DNA of 38,323 nucleotides, taken from Amphimedon queenslandica. Taxonomy: Eukaryota; Porifera; Demospongiae; Haplosclerida; Niphatidae. The stretch spans positions 1 through 38,323 of the forward strand of contig NW_003547004.1 in NCBI RefSeq assembly GCF_000090795.2. Direction: 5' to 3'. The notes under the pieces were generated by a model. It ran no database searches. It saw nothing but the letters and a program-made list of their open reading frames with translations, and was not told the DNA's origin. The translations under genes and the position numbers were made by a program. Positions 22,452 through 33,800 of the stretch are shown piece after piece. The first letter of the stretch is position 1. Every line of letters begins with the position of its first letter.

Positions 22452-23793
22452 ATGGCAAAGAAATTTAAAATGGTTTTTATTACCACTTTGTCAGCTGTCT
22501 TAGTTCTCATTTGGGATCACCTTTTGTGCTTTCATTTTGGCACTGAGTGGTATTTTCTAAAATCTGTTTCTAATATCGACTCTATTCTTGATTATGGAAT
22601 TTTGTTTTTTCTCTCTTCTCCTTTCTTTGGTCTATTGGCTGATGTGTGGATTGGAAGATACAAATCCATACTGATTGGTATAGTATTGTGTTTTATGTCA
22701 TGGATTATGTCTGGGCTTGGATACATCATGCAATGTTATGATGCTTCCAATGAAGTACAGTGGTCAGTATATAGCATGTCCTATTTCACACAGTGTGTTG
22801 GTTTAGCTTTCTTTAATGCTAATGTCATTCAGTATACTATTGATCAACTTGTTGGAGCTTCAGCTGACGAACTAAACACTGTGATATACTGGCATTCTGC
22901 TGCTTTACCACTTACTTCGTTGCTCCTTATTTTGGCTCACTGTTTTAATGTCACTAGTCTGGTCATGTTCATACTATCAGGAGTAGCTGTATCTCTTGTA
23001 CTGCTGTCTCATTCATTATTTAAACACAAACTGGAGAATATATCACTGATCAAGAATCCCATCAGACTGATAGTTAGAGTATTGTGTTATGCCAGGAAGC
23101 ACAAGTATCCTGAAAATCGTAGTGCTCTGACCTACTGGGAGGAAGAGGCTCCTTCAAGAATAGACCTGGGTAAAAATAAATATGGTGGACCATTCACAAT
23201 TGAAGAGGTAGAAGATGTAAAGACTGTCTGTCGTATGTTACCATTATTCATTGCAATAATTGGGTATTCAATGAGCTTAGAATATTATTTCACTGTCAAA
23301 AATGATGCTTCATTTCTAATTTGTCTGCTGTCAAGTCATTGGATTGCTCCTTGCTTTGGTCACTTCAACTTTTAATGTACTGGATCTACAATTTTTAAGC
23401 AATACATGGAAGGAGTTCCTTTCACAGATGCTATTGGGAATATCTTATGTTTTTATCAATCCTGTTTCACTGGAGTTTACAGTAGCACAGTCACCAGCCC
23501 AATATAGAGGAGTGATAGTGAGCATATGGTATGCTTCATGGCAGATTGGTTTTGTCATAAAAATTTGTTTGAGCTTTATATTTAATTCTTTAAAGTTCTA
23601 TTACCATCTATCAAGGATTATCTTGCTTCTTATAATCCTGATAGTGTTTGTAGTGCTAGCTAAAAGATACAAGTATCGTGTGAGAGAGAATGATGAAAAT
23701 ATATATCAGATTGTTGATAATGCTTATCATAACTATATCAACCAAAAAGCAGAATATGATAATCAACTGGAGAACAGTATAAACACTAAATAA
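22452..23793 (+). pseudogene. POT/SLC15-like transporter, frameshifted copy (copy 1)
   Basis: This copy starts at the same MAKKF as copy 2 and matches it closely: SPFFGLLADVWIGRYKSILIG, the DELNTVIYWH segment, ARKHKYPENRSALTYWEEEAPSR and KNKYGGPFTIEEVEDVK are hallmarks of the proton-dependent oligopeptide transporter family. After CLLSS (about 23333) a net 104-bp deletion relative to copy 2 removes about a membrane helix and shifts the frame; the first frame stops at 23375. The C-terminal part continues in another frame from about 23344 to the stop at 23791-23793 (VNPVSLEFTVAQSPAQYRG-like core). A normal transporter cannot be made without both halves in one frame, so I call it a pseudogene. 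The open stretch upstream of 22452 is unlike copy 2 and is not taken as coding. Confidence 0.8.
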
Positions 23794-24401
23794 TAGTTTG
23801 TATGTTGTTTGGAATAAGAGACTACTTTCAATTTTATGATGTACTGTGCTCAGTGTGTAAAATTTGACTATTATTGATGAAGGATTACTTCTAGACAATT
23901 TTATAGTCACTTAATATAATACAATAACAATTTTATTGAATAACTATTGTGAATCTATATTTAGTATCATATAGTTACACCGCAAGCAAAATGAAAAACT
24001 GTAAATCTAATTGCTGTTTTTTTATTTTCTGACAAAACATAATCAAAGCATGATCAAAGTGACGGTACCTATAGAATCATCAAATCAATGTACGTAGATC
24101 TACATGATTTTGACTAGTGCCTAAATGGGTTGAACTGCAGTTTTCTTGTGCTTGCAATGGGTTTGTGTGCATAGATATTGGTGCAAGGAATACTCTAGTA
24201 TTCTTATCTAGAATTCAGAAAATACCCAGCTAAAGTATTTGTGTAGACATAGGCGTTATTATTCCAACCACAGCACCATGCACAAAATTTAATAAAATGA
24301 ATTTAGAAATTTATGTTAATATAACAATTAAGAAATTGATAGCAGTGACAGCTATTGTGTACAAAAATGAGGGAGGAGAGAGATGGAAGAAGACCCTAGG
24401 T
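23794..24401. other. Spacer of duplication unit 1
   Basis: Noncoding, AT-rich. From about 24270 it matches 27130-27240 in unit 2 (phrase ATATAACAATTAAGAA), i.e. the region downstream of the CDK11 last exon on the - strand and probably its 3' UTR. Confidence 0.6.
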
Positions 24402-24479
24402 TTAGAATTTTAAAGTAAATTTAGCTTTCCCTGGTTGTGAATCTGGTAACTGAAACTTCTCATTTTCACCATCTTTACC
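24402..24479 (-). CDS. CDK11: Distal duplicate of the CDK11 last exon
   Basis: A 78-bp exon with the same ATTAG acceptor, same phase 0 and same length as the proximal exon at 27252-27329. It reads [20 protein letters not shown] then FTLKF and TAA, differing from the proximal copy by Asp to Asn and Gly to Lys. The frame and the C-terminal LKF, typical of CDK11, are kept. It could be an alternative last exon or a leftover of the segmental duplication; the Gly to Lys change at a position that is Gly in the canonical C-terminus favours the second. Confidence 0.6.
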   Translation of the reverse strand, partial: GKDGENEKFQLPDSQPGKAKFTLKF

Positions 24480-24684
24480 CTAATACCAAATAAAATATGA
24501 AATTAACCAATATACATTGTAGCAGTGATAAATAATAAAAAATATCACATATAGACACATGTAAACTGTGAACTACATATACATCAAGATGTACATAATA
24601 TGTCATAAATATTACATAGTCAATGTCTATATACTCAAAACATCATTTTAATCATGCTATACATAACCAAAATTATTATAAAAT

Positions 24685-24738
<54 letters not shown>

Positions 24739-25297
24739 ATAAACTGTACCTTATCTCTCTCTTCTAATTTGCAGGAATAATATTAATAATTATGACAACT
24801 TCATTATTCATATAGTATGTAAACTATTATTATATTGAACTTCATTGCTATGATACATTTTAATTTTTATCTTTTTTGTAATACCATTTATCTTTCTCTT
24901 TTTAGTTATGTGTTAAGTTGTAGATATATTTTAAAAATAATTTGTGGTTTATTGCTCATTCTAAAGACACACAACAAAGCATTTATGGTTAATGGGTCTA
25001 TAAATACACTAGCAAAGTTACATTCCTCATACATTCAAATGTCAATAATTAAGCAGCTTGCTGGTAGCAAGTATAGATTTATAATGTATGCATGATTAAA
25101 TTCCTGCATACATCTCCTAGCTGCAATTCTTTGTGCAGAGTCGATCGTAGCAGTTGACATGTTTGATTGCATACTGAAAGATAAAAAACTAACTTTATTG
25201 TTTACATAAGATGTATTCAATTGTATATACATTTAGTTTCGATATATGCTATAGCCTGTTGTTATCAGTGCTAGTATGGGATAGGTTCACTTCAACG
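24480..25297. repeat. Duplicated intron segment, GA tract and dispersed repeat
   Basis: 24530-24680 matches 27385-27745 (minus the MITE) and 31792-31938. A pure (AG)n run of about 25 units lies at 24687-24736. 24944-25035 is a second copy of the repeat at 17384-17490. Confidence 0.75.
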
Positions 25298-26767
25298 ATG
25301 GCAAAGAAATTTAATCTTGCTTTCCTTACCTCCTTTGCAGCTGTCTTGGTTCTTATTTGGGATCACCTATTGTGCTTTCAACTTGGTATTGGGTATTTTC
25401 TGCAAACTGATCCTCATATTGAGTATATATTTGATTTTGGCTCTTTCTTTTTTTATTTTTTTCCTTTCTTTGGGCTATTAGCTGATGTACATATTGGTAA
25501 ATACAAAGCTATACTGATAGGTATGACACTATGTTTTATATCATGGATTATATCTGGGTTTGGGCTCATCATACAAACATATGAATTCAATAAAGCACTG
25601 TATTGGTCAGTATTTAGCATGGCTTATCTGACTCAGCATACTGGAATAGCTTTTTTTCTTGCTAACATTATTCAGTACATGATTGATCAACTTATTGGGG
25701 TGTCATCCGATGAACTAAACACTGTAATATACTGGCATTGTGCTGCCTTGCCAATCCAATATTTGCTCTTTAGTTTTGCTGACTGTTTTGATACTTATAA
25801 ATGCATTAACTTGGTCATGTTTATACTATCAGGTGTATCTGTGTCTCTTGTACTGGTGTCTCATTCATTCTTCAAACACAAACTGGAGAATACAACACTG
25901 ATCAAGAATCCCATCAAACTGATAGTTAGAGTATTGTGTTATGCCAGGAAGCACAAGTATCCTGAGAATCGTAGTGCTCTGACCTACTGGGAGGAAAAGG
26001 CTCCTTCAAGACTAGACCTGGGTAAGGATAAATATGGTGGACCATTCACAGAGGAAGAGGTAGAAGATGTGAAGACAATCTTTCGTATGATACCATTATA
26101 CATTGCAATAATTGGTTATTCACTAAGTAGAGAATATTATTATAATCTATCTAATGATGATGCTTCATTTTTAATTTGCTTGCTGTCAAATGATGCTGTT
26201 CATGTTGCTAGTTCATTTCTACTAATAATGATGTACTTGTACATTATTAAGGTTTTCTTCAACAGGTATATCCCTAGCATGCTATGTAGGATGGGTCTTG
26301 GACTCTGCTTTGCTTTGGTCTCATTAATTCTTAATATGGTACCATTTATAAGTATCACATGGAAGGGCTTCTTTTATCAAATACTTATTGGAATATCTTA
26401 TGTATTAGTCAATCCTGTTTCACTGGAGTTTACAGTAGCTCAGTCACCAGTCCAGTGTAGAGGAATGATGGTGGGCATGTGGTATGCTTCATTTCAGGTT
26501 GGTTCTACTCTGTCATTTTTTTTATTTTTGTGTCAGGATCAACAAGTTTGCTCAAGTTTTTATTGTCATCTAACAAAAGCTGTTTTGCTTCTTATTATCC
26601 TGATAGTGTTTGGAGTGCTAGCTAAACGATACAAGTATCGTGTAAGAGAGAATGATGTCAATATTTATCAGATTGCCGAAAATACTTATCATAATTATAT
26701 CAGACAAGAAGCAGAATATAACCAGGAGAACAACAGTATAGACAATAACTTAATTAGTAATTCATAA
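25298..26767 (+). CDS. POT/SLC15-like proton-coupled transporter (copy 2, intact)
   Basis: A single-exon frame of 489 residues from ATG 25298 (MAKKFNLAF, good context; the frame is open further upstream to 25211 but that part is not shared with copy 1). Seen: first helix AAVLVLIWDHLLCF; FPFFGLLADVHIGKYKAILIG, which matches the POT motif between helices 2 and 3; the SSDELNTVIYWH segment; a cytosolic stretch ARKHKYPENRSALTYWEEKAPSRLDLGKDKYGGPFTEEEVEDVK that is very typical of eukaryotic POT proteins; several further helices; the segment VNPVSLEFTVAQSPVQCRG; and a polar tail. About 12 membrane helices are expected. Members carry di- and tripeptides or other small solutes with protons at the plasma or lysosomal membrane; the substrate cannot be told here. 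The protein is short for an animal SLC15 and probably lacks the large extracellular loop. Confidence 0.85.
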   Translation: MAKKFNLAFLTSFAAVLVLIWDHLLCFQLGIGYFLQTDPHIEYIFDFGSFFFYFFPFFGLLADVHIGKYKAILIGMTLCFISWIISGFGLIIQTYEFNKALYWSVFSMAYLTQHTGIAFFLANIIQYMIDQLIGVSSDELNTVIYWHCAALPIQYLLFSFADCFDTYKCINLVMFILSGVSVSLVLVSHSFFKHKLENTTLIKNPIKLIVRVLCYARKHKYPENRSALTYWEEKAPSRLDLGKDKYGGPFTEEEVEDVKTIFRMIPLYIAIIGYSLSREYYYNLSNDDASFLICLLSNDAVHVASSFLLIMMYLYIIKVFFNRYIPSMLCRMGLGLCFALVSLILNMVPFISITWKGFFYQILIGISYVLVNPVSLEFTVAQSPVQCRGMMVGMWYASFQVGSTLSFFLFLCQDQQVCSSFYCHLTKAVLLLIILIVFGVLAKRYKYRVRENDVNIYQIAENTYHNYIRQEAEYNQENNSIDNNLISNS

Positions 26768-27251
26768 TGTATAGTTAGTATGCAGTTTTTTTCGGTACTT
26801 AGCTTTATCACATAATTTCAAAAACAACTGCATTTGATAACATTGCATGCATGCTTTCAGTTTCAAGAACTAATTGTTTTTTTAATTCTAGTTTGTTTGA
26901 AATATCTTTTGTTCTCACATTTCATGCTTTTGACTGTCATCCATACATTCATCTAATTTTTGTGCACTTAAAATTTGAAATGTGTGGTAGTTTATTTTTG
27001 TTCATTTCCTCTGATTTGCAAACGACACAAAGTGGGTGAGACTAATTTTTTAACGGAAATTTCTTTTATGCTCTTTGCATTAGTCAATAAAGTCATGGAT
27101 TCTCTATGGAGATTAATCCTTCCAGCTGCAAAAAGTACACAAAATTAAATAAAATGCATTCAGAAAATTATTTTAATATAACAATTAAGAAGTTGATAGC
27201 AGTGATAGTTATTGTGTGCTTGGAGGAGAGAGGTGGAAGGGGGCCCTGGGT
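26768..27251. other. Spacer of duplication unit 2 and probable CDK11 3' UTR
   Basis: Between the transporter stop and the proximal CDK11 last exon. The part near 27130-27240 matches unit 1. On the - strand an ATTAAA lies near 27170, a possible poly(A) signal for CDK11. No separate gene is seen. Confidence 0.5.
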
Positions 27252-27803
27252 TTAGAACTTTAAAGTAAATCCAGCTTTCCCTGGTTGTGAATCTGGTAAC
27301 TGAAACTTCTCATCTTCACCATCTTTACCCTAATACCAAATAAAAATATCAAATTAACCAATATACATTGTAGGAGTGACAAATAATAAAAAATAACCAC
27401 TAAAATAATGACAAATAGACACATGTAAACTGTGAACTACATGTACATCAACATGTACATACGTTATAAATATTACATACCGTATAGCGGGTTTGTTTTG
27501 TGAGGGTAAACTTTCGTTTTCCATCCTCAAAATGACTTTCGTGAGGTTAAACATTCATTCTGAAGACGTTAATAAGCTACCACGCCCATTAAAACTGGAA
27601 TTTCGTTGGGTTAATTGTTTGTTCTCCCATCTTAAAAAACGAAAAGAATGAAAGTTTAGCCTCACAAACAAACCCGCTATACGGTAGTCACTGTCTATAA
27701 TACTTAAAACATTATTTTAATCATACTATACATAACCAAAGTTATTATAAAGAGAGAAAGAGAGAGAGAAGGAGGGGCAAGGGGAGGGAGAGAGGGAGGG
27801 AGA

Positions 27804-27860
<57 letters not shown>

Positions 27861-30800
27861 AGAGAGAGAGAGAGGAAAAGAAAGACAATTGTACTTTCAT
27901 TGCATGTAATGGACTAGGCATTTTTCAAAGGTTATAAAATACAGAATTGAAAATTTAATGTTTCTATACTCTGCTGCTACCGTATAACGGGTAATTTTCG
28001 ACTGGTGCTTATTTTCGTCTGTTTTGTTGCTATTAATTCTGATGAAAATTAATTCTGAAGATAGGCGTGACCATAATAAATTATTAATAACATGATAACA
28101 AGCATGGATGGCCTTGAAAATGGTGTTCACCTTCTAAAGAATCTCTTCCAGGCCCTACAGGACCAGGGGACCTCTTTCTAATGCTGTCAGTCCTACAGAT
28201 GCTAGTGAAGACATCAGATCAATTATTTTTGTCTAGTCGAAAATAAAACCAACGGATTTTTATTCTAAAGCCATTTCTGGTTTCAGTTGAAATTTTCAAC
28301 CGCCGAAAATAACCTGCTATACGGTATTAGAAATTATAACATCACTTAAATAATACACAATTTACAATCTGTCATGATCAAAATATTGAAATTTGAGTCA
28401 GTAGGTTGCATGATACATTGTTGATTAAATATTTATACATTATAGTATGTTGCTTTTGACTAGCTTTGAAAATTTGCAGAAAATTCAAATTTGATCTAAA
28501 TCAGCTCAAACTTTCTATGCAACATAACAATGTGTATGTATTAAAAATTATAAAAAGGAAAATCTCTTCTTTTTAATTTTGGCAAAGTTTGGCCAATAAC
28601 CCTGTACTATAAGTACAGGAACTTTGGCTTGATTTTTGAGCAACTATATATTCGTAAAAATTCAATTTTGATCGGAATCAGCTCAAACTTTTTATGCACA
28701 TAAGAACAAGTAGATGCATCTGAAAAAAATTAAAAATTATCTTTTGGTAAAATTTGGTCAATGATCCTGTACAGGGACTTTGTCTTGATTTTTGAGCAAC
28801 TTTAAACAAACCAATTTTAATCGAAATCAACTCAAAACTTCTACATAATGTAAGGGCTTGTATTATGCATTAGGAAAAATTATTAAAATGGTAAATTCTA
28901 CAAACACAAGTTTAAATTACTATTACTATTAGCAGTTTTGTGTGCATGATGAGAATTCAAATTGAGGAAGATGATGTTATTGGAGTTGAAGGTCTTATCA
29001 TTTCAACAGTCGAAATTTGATGAGGAGTCGTCCTGCACCTCTTAGTAAAAGCAATAACAGTCATAGACCCTTTAACAATAGCAGTCCTTATGTCACTCCT
29101 AAAGAATGACTGGACCAGTGGAATGAGAGTGATCAACAAAAAGAGAATAAAGACAGCCACTGCATAAGCTGTTGGTGTCAAAACATTAATAAATGATTCA
29201 ACCAATCCAAAAGAGATAATAGGAGCATAGCACAGTAAATGTACTATTATTAACATTCCAAATACACCAATCACTTTTCTCTCTTGTGTATGATTGCTTC
29301 TTTCTGCACCAATTGACGTTCGTATTGCAGTTTTTTTGATATGCTTCCTTGTAAAGCACAGAGTCCATATTGATGTGACTATGATGCTACCAATGAATAT
29401 ACAGAGGACTAAGAAAGAGACTATGGCATATGCAGTTTGACCATTCCATCCAGCGACACACAGGCCAACACCGGACAAAAACTCATGGACTCCAAATCCA
29501 AGAAATGGTAATATGCTTAAAAAGACAGCCAGTGCCCATGAGAGAGACACTATTACTAGTGCTTTATTGACAGTCATGTACTTATTGTATTGAAATGATT
29601 TTGTGATGAAAAAGAATCTATCAAAGGAGAGTAGTACTAGGCTCTCTGTTGCTGTAAGGATAGTGAATGTGAATATGCACCCAACGACTTGACAGACGGT
29701 TTCTTTCTCCTTCTCTGTCCTTCCAAATATCCACTCACCCACAGCAGCTGTTATGATAGCAAAAGGAATGATACAGATCCCAATGACCAGGTTATTGAGG
29801 AGCATGTTAGAGAGAAAGATGGTTGTTGGTTGCTTCCAAGTCTTTAGATGAGATGCAGTGAGTATCAGTACTAATGAGTTAGTTATGAGTCCTCCAATCA
29901 TCTCTGTAGCAAACGCAGCAGCTAGCAGTGGGCCATTGATGACATCACTTAGTGTGAAATTATCATTAATATTATCCATCATGAACCACTGTCTTTAGGT
30001 CCAAGTTGACAAACAATCGTCATTTAGTGCGTGTATAGTTTCAGTGCCTGTAACGTCAGTTTGCTATCATAACTACTGTACTTGTAGTTTACATAGTTTG
30101 CATATTGTGCATGTAGTTTATCTTAGTATGCGTAAAGCCCTCCATACACCAGGCAACTTGTTGCTAGCAACATTTGTGGTTTCTTTGATTTTTTGAGCAA
30201 CTTGTTGCAAAAATAGAACTGATTTCTATTTTTAGCAACATGTTGCTTACAAGATCAAAGTAACCACAAATGTTGCTAGCAACATGTTGCCTAGTGTATG
30301 GGGGCCTTAAGGCCTAGTACACAATATGAGCCACGCGACCGGAAGTGCTGTACAAACCAATGGCACACGCGTCAACAACACAAGAGTTGAACTTTGGTCA
30401 ACTTGTGCATTAACTCGCAGCATTTGTACAGCACTTCCGGTGCACTTCCTGTCGCAACACATGATATTGTGTACTAAGCCTAACTGATGCTATACTAACA
30501 ACTGTTCCCATTATAAATATGCTAAGAATATAAGCACTTACATCACTCACTTCACTACTCATGTAGCAACAGTAGCATATGAAATTATATTAATGAAATA
30601 TTTTCGTGTGTTGTTCCACTACAGTGTTTATGCATGTACTGTACAAGTTGTAAGGTTAATGTTTGATGGTATGAAATTTTACTGTCATTATAGAAACAAT
30701 GTACAGTACAATAAGCTGTATAAGACAAGGGGAGATGATGCTTTATCTATTGATTTCTTCATGTTATACCATAACTTAATTGGAATTAACTCAGTCAAAT

Positions 30801-33800
30801 GGGCAATTGCGCATAAGTACATCAATATGCATCAAAAAATGCAATTAAAATGGAGGGTGATTTTGGAGCCATTTTTTGGAAAAAACCATGGGCTATACTT
30901 TATTTTTCCAACTTTGACTCATTTTAAAAAAAGGCTGTAACTCAAAAAATTGAAGTCGGAATCAGCTCAAAATTTCTATAGGATTAGGACATCAATATGT
31001 ATCAAATAATGTAGTAAAAATTTGGAATGATTTCAGAGCCATTTTTTGGAAAAAAACCATGGGCTATATATAGCCTTGGGTATGTTACATATTTTTGGCG
31101 TTTTCTTAAAATGACTGTAACTTGAAAAATTGAAGTTGGAATCAGCTCAAACTTTCTAAGTACATCAATATGTATCAAAAAATGTAATACAAATTTGGAG
31201 CAATTTGAAGCCGTTTTTTGAAAAAACCATGGGCTATAGCCTTCGGGCTCAAAATTAATTATTTATTAACCTTGTCCAAGGACAACTTAACCAAAATTTT
31301 TACTTGTCTGGGACGACTTATTAAATATTTATTGATATTAATGTTTGTTCATTTTTATAACAGAAAAATGGGACTCTAATCGTTAAATCCAGGTCTACGG
31401 GATCAAAGCCCATTCATGACTTATACATGTATGAAAAGCACTTATAGTGCAGACCCTTGCCACAAGCAATACATTACATTAACTTTAAGCAGTAGTACTG
31501 CAGACTGCAGTACATTTAATTTTTACTGATTATTGATCATTGATGAAAGGTGTGGCTAGTATTAATTGAAGGTGTGGTTTCAAGTGCAACATTAACATGG
31601 CTACACATACACAGTTAGGCCCTCAAGAGCTTGAGATTTTCTAAGTTGCAAAAGCTCTTTTGACACATTTAGTAGGCACTACTAGTTGCATGCAGACTTC
31701 TTTCTGGATACTGGCTGCCTTCTCTACTGAGATTCAAGAGGTCGTATTTGACCCAGGATAGTTTTTACACTGTCATACCATACCAAAGAAAGAAAAAATA
31801 ACCACTAAAATAAATCAAATGTAGACACATGTGAACTGTGAACTACATGTACATCAACATGTACATACGTTATAAATATTACATAGTCACTGTCTATAAT
31901 ACTTAAAACATCATTTTTATCATACAATACACAACCAAGGCTTCAGCCAATTCTAATTCATTAATAATTCTAATACCTTTTGATTGAAGAAGAATGCTCC
32001 TCCTTCAGGTGCTGTTGGACTCTTTGGTCTCACCGATTTCTTAGTCATTTCACTCTTAGCAGGCCACGTTGGGAACATACTGGGATCAACTGGTAGGGGA
32101 GACTCCTAGCAATGCATAACATGTACAGGTAGTACACATAACAACAAGATTAGGAGCAAAGCCAAAAGACATGTAATGAATTGACGTACAAGTACAAGTA
32201 CATGTACATGTACAAAGATGAAAAAACTAGTCCACATACAAAAGTAGTACTTTCACTTATACACAAACACACACAATATACAGTGAAAAAAGCAGCTCTA
32301 TATAAATTCATACAAGTGTATACTACTGTTCATGTACACTTTTAGTAATTTATTCTTCTGAATTAAGCCTCTACCATCATCATCATTACTTTATTACAAT
32401 TACTAGTAGTCTAGCACCATTATTATGTAGTCTAGTTATATAATAATTATTATTAATATTAATATTTACTTCAAAATATTCGTGTTTTAGTGCATCTTCA
32501 GCAGTAACTCTTCTCTTTGGATCGTACGCAAAGAACTTGTTTAAAAGCACAAACCCATTCTTTGTTATCATAGGAAAACGCTTCCTTAGATTATTCAATG
32601 GTTGCTGAGTGAACTGAACCTAATGAGGAATAGAGAGAGAAAAAGAAGAGATAGAAATAGATAAGTACTGTAAGATTACAATACTAGTAATGCACTCTGT
32701 ACTGTAACAATGCACTGATATGTACACATACATGTACATGTACACGTCATACATGCAGTGATTGATGCATGTGCAAGATTTTGGCAAAGTGCTTCTAAGT
32801 CAAAGACCCTGTGCTGTACAAGGTACATGTACATGTCGTATCTTGCCAAAAATTGTTCTTAGTTTACATGTATTTTTATATTTTTATCTGATGCATATAC
32901 ATGTACATGCATTTATGTTGTGTAGAAAGTTTGAACTGATTCCGATCAAAATTAATTTTTTACGAATTATTAAAATTGTTCCAAAATTAGTACAGGGTCG
33001 TTGGCCAAATTTCATCAAAATTGACATAGAGAATACATGTTCTTATGTTGTGTAGAAAGTTTGAACTGATTCCAATCAAAATTGGATGTTTTACAAATTT
33101 TTGAAATTACTCCAAAATTGGGCCAAAGTCCCTGTACTATAGTACAGGGTCGTTGGCCAAATTTCATCAAAATTGACAAGGAGAGAATTTTCCATTTTTA
33201 TATTTTTATTTGATGTATATACATGTTCTTATGTTGCGTAGAAAGTTTGAACTGATTCCAATCAAAATTGGATGTTTTACAAATTTTTGAAATTACTCCA
33301 AAATTGGGCCAAAGTCCCTGTACTATAGTACAGGGTCGTTGGCCAAATTTCATCAAAATTGACAAGGAGAGAATTTTCCATTTTTATATTCTTATCTAAT
33401 GCATATACATGTTTTTATGTTGCGTAGAAAGTTTGAACTGATTTCTATCAAAATTAGATTTTATATGAATTTTTAAAGTTGCTCCAAAATCAGACTAAAC
33501 TCCCTGTACTATAGTACAGGGTCGTTGGCCAAATTTTATAAAAATTGACAAGGAGAGAATTTTCCATTTTTATATTCTTATCTAATGCATATACATGTTC
33601 TTATGTTGCGTAGAAAGTAATTGATTCCAATCAAAATTGGATGTTTTGCGAATTTTTGAAATTACTCCAAAATCGGGCCAAAGTCCCTGTACTATAGTAC
33701 AGGGTCATTGGCAAACTTCATAAAAATTGACAAGGAGAGAATTTTCCATTTTTATATTTTTATCTGATGCATATACATGTTGCGTAGAAAGTTTGAACTG

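Larger units (their letters stand above)
29983..31791. repeat. Spacer upstream of the GPCR, MITEs and tandem repeat
   Basis: Holds two palindromic MITEs (30133-30309 and about 30307-30484) and a tandem repeat (30808-31245), listed separately. The rest (31250-31790) is AT-rich and shows no gene; if CDK11 uses the proximal last exon, all of this is intronic. Confidence 0.6.

Noticed and set aside
25211..25297. Extra N-terminal residues of transporter copy 2 from 25211
   Set aside because: Same reasoning; the ATG at 25298 aligns with copy 1 and has a better context.
30593..30940. Open frame of 115 codons on the + strand
   Set aside because: The second half is the 170-bp repeat; no domain, no paralogue and no splice context.
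32762..33055. Open frame of 97 codons on the + strand
   Set aside because: It lies in the tandem repeat of a CDK11 intron and its sequence follows the repeat.
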